The position numbers and the translations under genes were made by a program. Below are positions 10,096-16,487 of a stretch of 24,136 nucleotides of DNA, piece by piece. Source of the DNA: Bifidobacteriaceae bacterium (GTDB lineage: Bacteria; Actinomycetota; Actinomycetes; Actinomycetales; WQXJ01); contig JAISBQ010000054.1 of assembly GCA_031266115.1 (NCBI GenBank), positions 1-24,136 of the forward strand. Direction: 5' to 3'. The notes beneath the pieces are model-generated. The model made no database searches. It was not told the origin of the DNA and was given only the letters and a program-made list of their open reading frames with translations. Every line of letters begins with the position of its first letter. Position 1 is the stretch's first letter.

Positions 10096-10832
10096 CGCAG
10101 CGGGCTGGGAGCTGGGTCGCGCAGATGCTTGGCGTAGCAGCGGGAGCGGGGGTCGTCCGCGTAGGCGGAGTAGTTCGCGATCTGATGGAAACCCAGCGAC
10201 TCATACAGCGCCATCGCCTCGGGCTGAGCCGTGCCGGTCTCCAGAACCAACGCCGCGAGCCCTCGAGTGGCCGCGCGGGCCTCCACCTCACGTATCAAGG
10301 CCCGTGCAATGCCGCACCGCCGGGCGTCGGGGGTGACATAGAGCCGTTTGACCTCGCCTAACGTCGTTTGGTCTGGGGCCGTGGACGATGACGCTCCCCC
10401 CATGGCGACAGGGGCGGCGCTCGGGTCAGCTGGCCTATCCGGCGGAACGGCCAGGGCCACGCACCCCACGGGGTCGCCGTCGACGCAGGCAAGGATGGCC
10501 TCGACGACGTGGTCGGGCTTGAGCGGGGCGATGGGCTCCGCGGCCTGGTAACGCACCGCGAGGTCCACCTCGGTGGCGGCAACCAGGGCGGCGAAGCGTG
10601 GGTCTGAGGCGGTGGTCATCTCGACGTGGATGACGGACAGGACGCGCGAGCCAGCGGGGGCCGGGTCAGCGGGGGTGGCGCGTTCTGAGTGGGCGCTGTT
10701 GGCGGGGCTGGCGGTGTTGGCGGGGGCCGCATGGGCGGGGGCCGTAGGCGCAGGAGGCGCGGGGGCCGCGGGGACATGGGCTCCGTCATCGGCGGCGGGC
10801 GTGGCAGATGAGGCGGCAGTGCAGTCCCTCAC
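10044..10832 (-). CDS. GNAT-family N-acetyltransferase embedded in the pur operon
   Basis: This is an acetyl-CoA-dependent acetyltransferase of unknown substrate. The fold region spans about residues 65-245. Acetyl-CoA binding motif A appears as KRLYVTPDARRCGIARALI, followed by LVLETGTAQPEAMALYESLG and the C-terminal strand. The GTG start overlaps the purQ stop by 4 bp, so translation is coupled to purQ. Residues 10-62 are almost entirely Ala, Pro, Thr, Ser and Asn. No other start fits, because the first beta strand begins at about residue 63. The last 17 or so residues and the stop codon come from palindromic repeat copy A, so the natural C-terminus was probably different. Its place between purQ and purL suggests co-expression with purine synthesis, but no purine-specific role is visible. 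Confidence 0.85.
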   Translation of the reverse strand: MRDCTAASSATPAADDGAHVPAAPAPPAPTAPAHAAPANTASPANSAHSERATPADPAPAGSRVLSVIHVEMTTASDPRFAALVAATEVDLAVRYQAAEPIAPLKPDHVVEAILACVDGDPVGCVALAVPPDRPADPSAAPVAMGGASSSTAPDQTTLGEVKRLYVTPDARRCGIARALIREVEARAATRGLAALVLETGTAQPEAMALYESLGFHQIANYSAYADDPRSRCYAKHLRDPAPSPLRRVSPLGAETGRSGPQR

Positions 10833-11530
10833 GCGGCGCCCTTCAGCCGGCCGATCACGGAGGCGAAGAATCCGGCGCCGTCGACGCCTGTGCCCGGACC
10901 GGCCGGAGAATCAGGGCCGAAACCCGGCTCCACGGCGTGCTCGGGGTGCGGCATCAGGCCCACCACGGTGCCGGTCTCGTTGGTGATCCCGGCGATGTCC
11001 CGGCGCGACCCGTTGGGGTTCCATCCTGCGTAGCGAAACACGACGCGGCCGGTGGCCTCCAACTCGTCCAGGGTGCGCTCATCGGCGACAAACTGGCCAT
11101 CCTGGTTCTTGAGCGGAATGGTGATGGTCTGCCCGGCATCGAACGCGTTAGTCCAGGCTGTCGCGGCGTTTTCCACCACGAGATGCTGCTCGCGGCAGAT
11201 GAACGTGCGGTGGTCGTTCTTGATCATGGCCCCCGGCAGGAGGTGCGATTCGGTCAAGAGTTGGAACCCATTGCAGATGCCGAGCACGGGCATGCCGTCT
11301 TTGGCCGCCGCGATGATCGACTCCATCACGGGCGCGAATCGCGCGATCGCGCCGGCGCGCAGGTAGTCGCCGTAGGAGAATCCCCCGGGCAGGATCGCGG
11401 CGTCCACCCCGTGAAGGTCGGGGTCGGCGTGCCACAGCGGTATTCCCTCGGCCCCAGCGAGGCGCACGGCGCGCAGGGCATCGCGATCGTCCAACGTGCC
11501 AGGGAAGGTGACCACCCCGATGCGGGTCAT
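10829..11530 (-). CDS. purQ: Phosphoribosylformylglycinamidine synthase, glutaminase subunit PurQ
   Basis: PurQ hydrolyses glutamine and passes ammonia to PurL. The 233-aa class I glutamine amidotransferase has all three catalytic residues: Cys86 in LGICNGFQLL, and His195 with Glu197 in MPHPEHAVE. ILPGGFSYGDYLRAGAIA near residue 46 is the family oxyanion-loop signature. The ATG at 11530 overlaps the purS stop by 4 bp, and the gene's own stop overlaps the GNAT start by 4 bp, giving the order purS-purQ-GNAT with translational coupling throughout. Its length is normal. Confidence 0.97.
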   Translation of the reverse strand: MTRIGVVTFPGTLDDRDALRAVRLAGAEGIPLWHADPDLHGVDAAILPGGFSYGDYLRAGAIARFAPVMESIIAAAKDGMPVLGICNGFQLLTESHLLPGAMIKNDHRTFICREQHLVVENAATAWTNAFDAGQTITIPLKNQDGQFVADERTLDELEATGRVVFRYAGWNPNGSRRDIAGITNETGTVVGLMPHPEHAVEPGFGPDSPAGPGTGVDGAGFFASVIGRLKGAA

Positions 11531-11865
11531 TGGCCGGACCCGCCGGGCGCGGCCGGACGGGCCGCAGGCGCAGGCGCGGGCGCAGGCAGTTGCCCTGGAG
11601 GCGATGAGGGGGGCGCCGACGGTTCAACGCGGATAGACACCACATCCTCGATCACGGGATTCGACAGCAGTGTGCCTGCGGCCTCAGTGATCGCGGTCAG
11701 ATCGGCCGGCGTGGGCTCGTGATCCAGGGTCAACTCGAAGCGCTTTCCTTGGCGGACATCGTCGATGCCTGTGTAGCCCAGCCGGGCCAGCGCCGCCTTG
11801 ACAGCCTTCCCCTGGGGATCGAGGATTTCGGGTTTGAGACAGACATCGACGATCACCCGAGGCAT
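11527..11865 (-). CDS. purS: Phosphoribosylformylglycinamidine synthase, small subunit PurS
   Basis: PurS bridges PurL and PurQ in the three-subunit FGAM synthase. The first 82 residues are a complete PurS: PRVIVDVCLKPEILDPQGKA, then ALARLGYTGIDDVRQGKRFEL and a final SNPVIEDVVSIRVE. The family normally ends there at 80-85 aa. This one has about 30 more residues made of Pro, Ala, Ser and Gly. The ATG at 11865 has AAGGAGT about 8 nt upstream. It is the first gene of the purSQ-GNAT-purL operon. Confidence 0.95.
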   Translation of the reverse strand: MPRVIVDVCLKPEILDPQGKAVKAALARLGYTGIDDVRQGKRFELTLDHEPTPADLTAITEAAGTLLSNPVIEDVVSIRVEPSAPPSSPPGQLPAPAPAPAARPAAPGGSGQ

Positions 11866-12029
11866 GGGGCGACTCCTTGCGAGACGGCGGGGTACGGCAT
11901 CGGCCAGGGATCAGGGTACCGGGCAGGGGCACCTGCAGCGATGACGTGGCGGTCAGCATCCGCTCGCCCGCGGACCATGACATCCGGACCGACCGGATTG
12001 GCCGGCGACCCTCTTGGGCTGCCCGTCAC

Positions 12030-12044
12030 TTGGGCGACGCCCAA
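12030..12044. promoter_or_regulatory. Palindrome upstream of the purS operon
   Basis: TTGGGCG-A-CGCCCAA is a perfect 7-1-7 dyad 165-180 bp upstream of purS. A partial second copy, TTGGGCTGCCC, lies at 12014-12024. It may be an operator for the purSQ-GNAT-purL operon. It could equally be a small hairpin ending the vapB transcript. Confidence 0.4.
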
Positions 12045-12053
12045 CCAGCGGGA

Positions 12054-12229
12054 TCACACGCCTGGCGCGGGGCTAGCGGGCGAGTGGCGCGAGTCCGCCA
12101 CCGCACACAACTCCACTAGGCTGGCGGCGGAAATCAGGGCTTCGTCCGCTGCGGCAAGTGCCTCGGCAAGGCGGCGACTGGCCGGCTCCTGGAGGAGGAT
12201 CGCATCAGGGCGGATGTGTCCACGATCAC
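12054..12229 (-). pseudogene. vapC: vapC toxin remnant (frameshifted and truncated)
   Basis: The gene begins correctly for a PIN-domain ribonuclease, with GTG at 12229 overlapping the vapB stop by 4 bp and encoding M-I-V-D-T-S-A-L, including the first catalytic Asp. After the eighth codon the frame breaks near 12201-12204. Homology resumes in another frame as AILLQEPASRRLAEALAAAD and then LISAASLVEL, with the next conserved acidic residue. Restoring one G (CTGATGGCGATC for CTGATGCGATC) rejoins the two frames. Homology then stops at about residue 48 and the frame ends 12 codons later, where a normal VapC has about 130 residues. The distal active-site Asp residues are missing. The toxin is therefore almost certainly dead. 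Confidence 0.8.
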
Positions 12230-12528
12230 CGGGGAAGCCCCGCATCGTCGTAGAGCTCGTCCGTACCGCGCGCGAGTCGGGTCCGATCCTCATCGGCCAG
12301 GCGGCGCCGGTACCCGGAGGCGACCTGCAAGATCGCCGTCGCGCGGGCCGCGGTCCCGGGTTGAGCACGGTCTTCATCGATGCGCCGGAGATGGTCCGCG
12401 GCAGCGACTTCGACGGCGCGGGTCTGGGTGGCGCCGGTCTCCTCAGCGAGGCGCCTGACCAAGGCGTGGGTACGCGGGTTCTTGATGTTCAGGCCCATCT
12501 GCCCATTGTCTGTCTCGGTTTTCTGCAT
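12226..12528 (-). CDS. vapB: VapB-family antitoxin (orphaned)
   Basis: This 100-aa antitoxin resembles the Rv0623-type transcription-factor antitoxins (PSK_trans_fac family). The recognition core is MGLNIKNPRTHALVRRLAEE, then GATQTRAVEVAAADHLRR, in the usual strand plus two-helix arrangement. The remaining 50 residues are charged and would wrap the toxin. Translation may start at ATG 12528 or at ATG 12498, which gives the usual family N-terminus; neither has a strong ribosome site. The gene is intact, but its partner vapC is frameshifted and cut short, so VapB may now act only as a DNA-binding protein or cross-neutralise another VapC. Confidence 0.8.
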   Translation of the reverse strand: MQKTETDNGQMGLNIKNPRTHALVRRLAEETGATQTRAVEVAAADHLRRIDEDRAQPGTAARATAILQVASGYRRRLADEDRTRLARGTDELYDDAGLPR

Positions 12529-12560
12529 TGTCTACCCTGGGTTCCCCGCTGACACAGCTT

Positions 12561-12726
12561 CTCGCGTGGGCAGGCGCGCAGCGTCGGCTCCGCCTGCGAT
12601 GAGTGCTGTGCCGATCACGAGTCCTCGCGTGGGCAGGTGTGGCGGGTGGTGGGTGCGTCGGGTGGTGGGTGCGTCATCGTCGGCACACCTGGCGAATGGC
12701 GCGGCCGAGGTCAGGGCCGAGGTCAG
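12561..12726. repeat. Short direct and tandem repeats downstream of purC
   Basis: Three repeat pairs are packed here. CTCGCGTGGGCAGG occurs at 12561-12574 and 12624-12637. GGGTGGTGGGTGCGTC is perfectly tandem at 12644-12659 and 12660-12675. GGCCGAGGTCAG is tandem at 12703-12714 and 12715-12726, the second copy covering the purC stop. AGGTGTG near 12636 can pair with CACACCT at 12684-12690 as a weak terminator stem. Confidence 0.75.
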
Positions 12727-13616
12727 GGCAGCCGGTGGCCAGTCAGGCGTTCGTACGCGTCCAGGTAGCGGTCGCGCGTGCGGTCGACAACCGTGTCCGG
12801 GAGCGGGGGCGGCGGCGCGTCACTCCGGCGATCCCAACCCGAATCATGGGCGAGCCAGTCGCGAACACACTGCTTGTCGAAACTCGGCTGCGGCCCGCCG
12901 GGCGCCCACGTGGCCGCGGCCCAGAACCGGGACGAATCCGGAGTCAACACCTCATCGCCAAGAACCACCTCACCCGTGGCCGGATCGAGGCCAAACTCGA
13001 ACTTTGTGTCAGCGAGGAGAATCCCCCGCTCCCGTGCGATCTCCTCGGCCCGCCGGTACAGCGACAAGGTGAGGTCCCGAAGCTCGGCTGCGCGGGCCTG
13101 GCCGATACTCGCCGCGACCACCTCGAACGACACGTTCTCATCGTGGTCGCCGATTGCTGCCTTCGTGGCGGGGGTGAATATCGGTGGCGCGAGGCGCGAG
13201 CCGTCCACCAGCCCCGGAGCCAGCCGGATCCCACACACCTCGCCAGTCTGTCGGTATTCCGCCAGGCCCGACCCGGTCAGGTAGCCTCGCGCCACGCATT
13301 CGACGGGGACCATGTCGAGGCGGCGGGCGATCATGCCACGTCCGTGTACGGCATCGGGCACATCGAGGCTCACCTGGTGATTCGGGACGATGCCAGCCAG
13401 CTGCTCGAACCACCACGCGGTCAACTGGGTGAGCACACGACCCTTGTCCGGGATGGGTGTGGCGAGGACATGATCGAAAGCGCTGATCCTGTCCGAGGCG
13501 ACAATCAGCACCACGTCCCCCAGCGGATGCGCCCCCTCGGGAGCGTAGATGTCGCGGACTTTGCCGCCCGCCACATGCGTCCAGCCGGGCAGATCAACGG
13601 GGAGAGTCTGGTGCAC
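12723..13616 (-). CDS. purC: Phosphoribosylaminoimidazole-succinocarboxamide synthase
   Basis: PurC (SAICAR synthetase) ligates aspartate to CAIR with ATP. The 297-aa length is normal. Signature stretches in order are GGKVRDIYAP (about 17-26), ASDRISAFDHVLATPIPDKG, ARGYLTGSGLAEY, LADTKFEFGLD and DEVLTPDSSRFW. The GTG at 13616 gives the expected N-terminus; AGGA about 8-11 nt upstream is a weak ribosome site. It is separated from the purS operon by the vapB-vapC' module and short repeats, so it may be transcribed separately. It ends within a small tandem repeat. Confidence 0.97.
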   Translation of the reverse strand: MHQTLPVDLPGWTHVAGGKVRDIYAPEGAHPLGDVVLIVASDRISAFDHVLATPIPDKGRVLTQLTAWWFEQLAGIVPNHQVSLDVPDAVHGRGMIARRLDMVPVECVARGYLTGSGLAEYRQTGEVCGIRLAPGLVDGSRLAPPIFTPATKAAIGDHDENVSFEVVAASIGQARAAELRDLTLSLYRRAEEIARERGILLADTKFEFGLDPATGEVVLGDEVLTPDSSRFWAAATWAPGGPQPSFDKQCVRDWLAHDSGWDRRSDAPPPPLPDTVVDRTRDRYLDAYERLTGHRLP

Positions 13617-13950
13617 GCGGCCATCCTAGGACGCGGCGGCGCTATCCATCTCCTTGCCTGCGCCCGCGCACGGCACCGGCGCTGGCGTGTCGGTCGACGG
13701 CCGACACTCCAGCTGCTGCCCACCACCCTGCCCCTCGGTTTCGCCCCCACACCAGAGACTCTCGGCGGGAGGCCAGCGATCGCCATCGTCGGGGGCTGGG
13801 TGCCGGGTCGGGCGAGTTTGCTCGGCCCGAGGTGGGCTGGGGCACATCGGGGCGTTCAGCGAAGGCGTGACGAAGATGCGACTCGGCGCGAGGTGGAGTG
13901 GGGTCGGTAAAGTGTGGCCGACCCGTCGTCCTCGACAGGAGCGCTCCCGC
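13617..13950. other. Divergent purC/ybaK control region
   Basis: These 334 nt lie between divergent genes and should contain both promoters. I see a 7-bp inverted repeat (13687-13693 with 13701-13707) and a TAAAGT (13908-13913) that could be a -10 for the plus-strand gene, with no clear -35. Long open frames on both strands here have no ribosome site or family resemblance. Confidence 0.5.
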
Positions 13951-14514
13951 ATGCCCACTGACCTGCCCGCTTTCCCCGGCTTGACACCCCTACCTCCACT
14001 GGACCATCCAGAACTCCTCGCCCCGTGCACGATGGCGGCCCTCACCTCATGGTTTGCCGCCCGCCCCGACATCGCACCGGCCGTCGGGGTGGTCGCCATC
14101 GACCCGGCTCTGGCCGACACGGCCGCCCTGACCGAGGCCTACGGGCTACCGCCCGAGGCATCGGTCAACTGCGTGGTAGTTGTTGGCAAGCGCGCGGGAG
14201 AAGAGAGGGTCGCAGCGCTGGCGATCCGGGCTGACACCAGGGCGGACATCAACAACGCGGCGAAACGCCTGCTCGATGTGCGCAAGGCCTCGTTCATGGC
14301 GGTCGACCAGGCAGTAGAACGCTCCGGCATGGAATACGGCGGGATCACTCCACCCGGACTCCCCGCGACCTGGCGGCTACTCGTTGATCACGGCGCCACG
14401 ACGCGTGGCCCGGCGATCATCGGATCCGGCGTGCGGGGCGGCAAGATCGTGCTCCCCGGCGAGCTGCTGGCCGAACTCCCCGGCGCTGAGGTGATAGACG
14501 GCCTGGCGCAGTAA
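13951..14514 (+). CDS. YbaK/ProX-type aminoacyl-tRNA deacylase-like protein
   Basis: This 187-aa protein is related to the YbaK/EbsC/ProX editing domain, which hydrolyses mischarged aminoacyl-tRNA such as Cys- or Ala-tRNA(Pro). The family core is visible from residue 70 on: NCVVVVGKRAGEERVAALAI, then DVRKASFMAVDQAVERSGME, YGGITPPGLP and GSGVRGGKIVLPGELLAEL, with the Lys-containing strand and the G-G-I-P-P-type loop in family order. The ATG at 13951 has AGGAG 9 nt upstream; longer upstream open frame is not conserved. It stands alone on the plus strand between purC and purD, with palindromic repeats B and C after it that may end its transcript. The exact tRNA substrate is not deducible. Confidence 0.85.
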   Translation: MPTDLPAFPGLTPLPPLDHPELLAPCTMAALTSWFAARPDIAPAVGVVAIDPALADTAALTEAYGLPPEASVNCVVVVGKRAGEERVAALAIRADTRADINNAAKRLLDVRKASFMAVDQAVERSGMEYGGITPPGLPATWRLLVDHGATTRGPAIIGSGVRGGKIVLPGELLAELPGAEVIDGLAQ

Positions 14515-14608
14515 GCGCCACCGGCGACCTGTCAAGGCCCGGTCGCCCGGCCACGATCCTCGCGAACGCCGTCGCCGACAAGGACCCAGCCGCGCGACGC
14601 GTTGCCGC

Positions 14609-14665
14609 CGAGTTTCAGGTTTGCGGGCTCCCGTGGGCGGTTTCGGCCCCAAAAGGTGAAACTCG
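14609..14665. repeat. Palindromic repeat element, copy B (chimeric arms)
   Basis: The outer arms CGAGTTTCA (14609-14617) and TGAAACTCG (14657-14665) pair, but the next two bases clash. The left arm continues GGTTTGCGGGC as in copy C, whereas the right arm reads CCCCAAAAGG as in copy A. The copy thus looks like a recombinant of two subtypes. Confidence 0.7.
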
Positions 14666-14688
14666 CCGAAGCATGGGGCCCTCCAGAC

Positions 14689-14751
14689 CGTCGAGTTTCA
14701 TGTTTGCGGGCCAGATCAGCTAGTTTCAGCCCGCAAACCTGAAACTCGACG
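14689..14751. repeat. Palindromic repeat element, copy C
   Basis: The 23-bp arms at 14689-14711 and 14729-14751 have a single mismatch (14701) and a 17-nt centre with TAGTTTCA, again repeating the arm motif. It lies 23 nt from copy B. It lies between ybaK and purD, where it may work as a bidirectional terminator. Confidence 0.8.
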
Positions 14752-14995
14752 TGCGATGTGCGGGGCGCGGGGCGCGGGGGCGCTTGCCGCCCCCGCGTTC
14801 CAGGCTTGCCAGAATGGGGCTTCGGCAGCCGCAAGAATCTCGGCTAGGGCCGCCCAACGCCGGGGCGGCGGGCCGCGCCGCCAAGGAGGCGACGTCATCG
14901 TCCGCGGTGCAGGCCGTGGGGGCCAGCGCGACCGCCAGGCTCACCGCGCCGACCGCCGCCGCGCGAACGACCCTCTACCTGCCCACCCCGATCAT
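14726..14995 (-). pseudogene. Possible lipoprotein gene remnant
   Basis: Read leftwards from ATG at 14995, the frame gives M-I-G-V-G-R, then a TAG (14977-14975), then RVVRAAAVGAVSLAVALAP and TACTADDD. That is a charged-hydrophobic-Cys pattern like a lipoprotein signal peptide. The frame goes on for about 60 residues with no recognisable domain and ends inside palindromic repeat C, which supplies its last residues and stop. An internal GTG could restart translation but would lose the basic N-region. The interpretation as a broken lipoprotein gene is tentative. Confidence 0.3.
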
Positions 14996-15013
14996 CCGCG
15001 GAGCGTCCCCGGC

Positions 15014-16309
15014 TCAGGCCGGCGGGGTGCCGCCGCGCAGGCCGCGAGATGTGGCCGCCGCGATGTCGCTGCGGAAGTGGGAACCGGCTAGGTGCACCCT
15101 GGCGACACCAAGATAGGCGGTCGCCTGGGCCTCATCCAACGTGGGGCCGAGGCCCACCACGCTCAGCACACGCCCGCCGGCCGAGACCAGACGTCCCCCC
15201 TTGTCCAGGTCGGTACCCGCCTGGAGCACATAGCCGCCGGGCACCTGCGACGCCCGATGGACACCCTCGATCGCCGTCCCAGTGACCGGCCGCGCCGGAT
15301 AGTTCTCCGCCGCGATCACCACGACCACGGCCGCATCATCGCTCCACTCCAACGCCGGATGGTCGGCAAGTTCCCCCCGCGCGGCCGCCATCAACAGCTC
15401 GGCCAGGGGCGAGCGGAGCCGCGCCAGCACCACCTGGGTCTCGGGATCGCCGAACCGCACGTTGAATTCGACCACCCGCACACCCTTGGCAGTCAACGCC
15501 AGGCCGCAGTACAACAGGCCCTGGAAGGGGATTCCGCGCTTGGCCATCTCCGCGACCGTAGGCCGCGCCACAGTGGCGAGCACCTCGTCGACGAGGCCGG
15601 GCGGCGACCATGGCAGGGGCGAATAGGCACCCATCCCGCCGGTGTTCGGCCCCTTATCCCCCTCGCCGACGCGCTTGAAATCCTGTGCCGGAGCCAGCGG
15701 CACCACCGTGGTGCCGTCGGTGACACAGAACAACGAGACTTCCGGTCCATCCAGGTACTCCTCGACCACCACGGCGCCACCGGCGGCAAGAATCCTCTCG
15801 CCATGGGCCAACGCTGCCGCCCGATCCTCGGTCACCACCACGCCCTTGCCTGCCGCGAGGCCGTCGTCTTTCACCACATAGGGGGCACCGCATTGATCGA
15901 GCGCCGCCGGGAGAGCCGCGGCCGTGCGGACGGTCAGTGCCGCGGCCGTGGGTACACCCGCGGCCGTCATGATCTCCTTCGCGAAGGACTTGGATCCTTC
16001 GAGCTGGGCCGCGTTGATCGAGGGGCCGAAACAGGGGATTCCCGCGTCCCGAACGCCATCGGCGACACCGGCAACGAGGGGTGCCTCGGGGCCAATCACC
16101 GTCAAGTCCACCCCCAGCTCGACCGCGAGGGCGGCGACGGCCACGGGGTCCATGATGTCGACGGATGTGCGCTCCGCCAACTCACCGATGCCGGGGTTGC
16201 CGGGAGCGGCGAACAGGGTGTTGCCGGTCGGCTCGCCGGCGGGGGTTAGGGCAAGTGCGCGGACAATGGCGTGCTCGCGCGCACCAGAGCCGATAACCAG
16301 AATTCTCAC
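15014..16309 (-). CDS. purD: Phosphoribosylamine-glycine ligase
   Basis: PurD (GAR synthetase) joins glycine to phosphoribosylamine with ATP, the step after PurF. The 431-aa length is normal. The N-terminal domain opens VRILVIGSGAREHAI, followed by APGNPGI and IGPEAPLVAG. The ATP-grasp domain has VVKDDGLAAGKGVVV (about 145-160), EEYLDGPEVSLF, GPNTGGMGAYSP and the metal-binding EFNVRFGDPETQ. The C-terminal domain is complete. The start is GTG at 16309, with only a weak GGTTGAG upstream. It is downstream of pck in the same orientation, separated by 178 nt with a strong hairpin, so it probably has its own promoter. Confidence 0.97.
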   Translation of the reverse strand: MRILVIGSGAREHAIVRALALTPAGEPTGNTLFAAPGNPGIGELAERTSVDIMDPVAVAALAVELGVDLTVIGPEAPLVAGVADGVRDAGIPCFGPSINAAQLEGSKSFAKEIMTAAGVPTAAALTVRTAAALPAALDQCGAPYVVKDDGLAAGKGVVVTEDRAAALAHGERILAAGGAVVVEEYLDGPEVSLFCVTDGTTVVPLAPAQDFKRVGEGDKGPNTGGMGAYSPLPWSPPGLVDEVLATVARPTVAEMAKRGIPFQGLLYCGLALTAKGVRVVEFNVRFGDPETQVVLARLRSPLAELLMAAARGELADHPALEWSDDAAVVVVIAAENYPARPVTGTAIEGVHRASQVPGGYVLQAGTDLDKGGRLVSAGGRVLSVVGLGPTLDEAQATAYLGVARVHLAGSHFRSDIAAATSRGLRGGTPPA

Positions 16310-16415
16310 GGCTCAACCCTAGGGCACCTGGATGTGTCGCTCTCGCCCGACCGGGCCAACACGCGCGGGGTGCGGCGAAGTGTTCGCTCGCTCGGCCCGT
16401 ACTCGCCCGCCCGCG

Positions 16416-16471
16416 GACGATGACGGCCCGCACCTGAGGCCGATGCCCCTGGAGTGCGGGCCGTCATCGTC
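16416..16471 (-). terminator. Hairpin terminator downstream of pck
   Basis: Perfect 18-bp arms (16416-16433 and 16454-16471) enclose a 20-nt loop, 17 nt beyond the pck stop. There is no U-tract. A related GTCATCGTCCGCGG occurs near 14893, and a similar CTCGCCCGCGGAC sits near 11963, so parts of this sequence recur between genes. Confidence 0.7.
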
Positions 16472-16487
16472 GGTGAAGCAGGTGGGG

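Noticed and set aside
9929..10291. Longer N-terminus for PurL
   Set aside because: The frame runs through palindromic repeat copy A and into the GNAT gene; PurL homology starts well after ATG 9928.
13654..13950. Longer N-terminus for the YbaK-like protein
   Set aside because: The frame is open upstream, but family homology and a ribosome site support ATG 13951; the upstream part reads like intergenic sequence.
13626..14120. 164-codon minus-strand frame between purC and ybaK
   Set aside because: It overlaps the well-supported ybaK-like gene in antisense and has a composition typical of non-coding GC-rich DNA.
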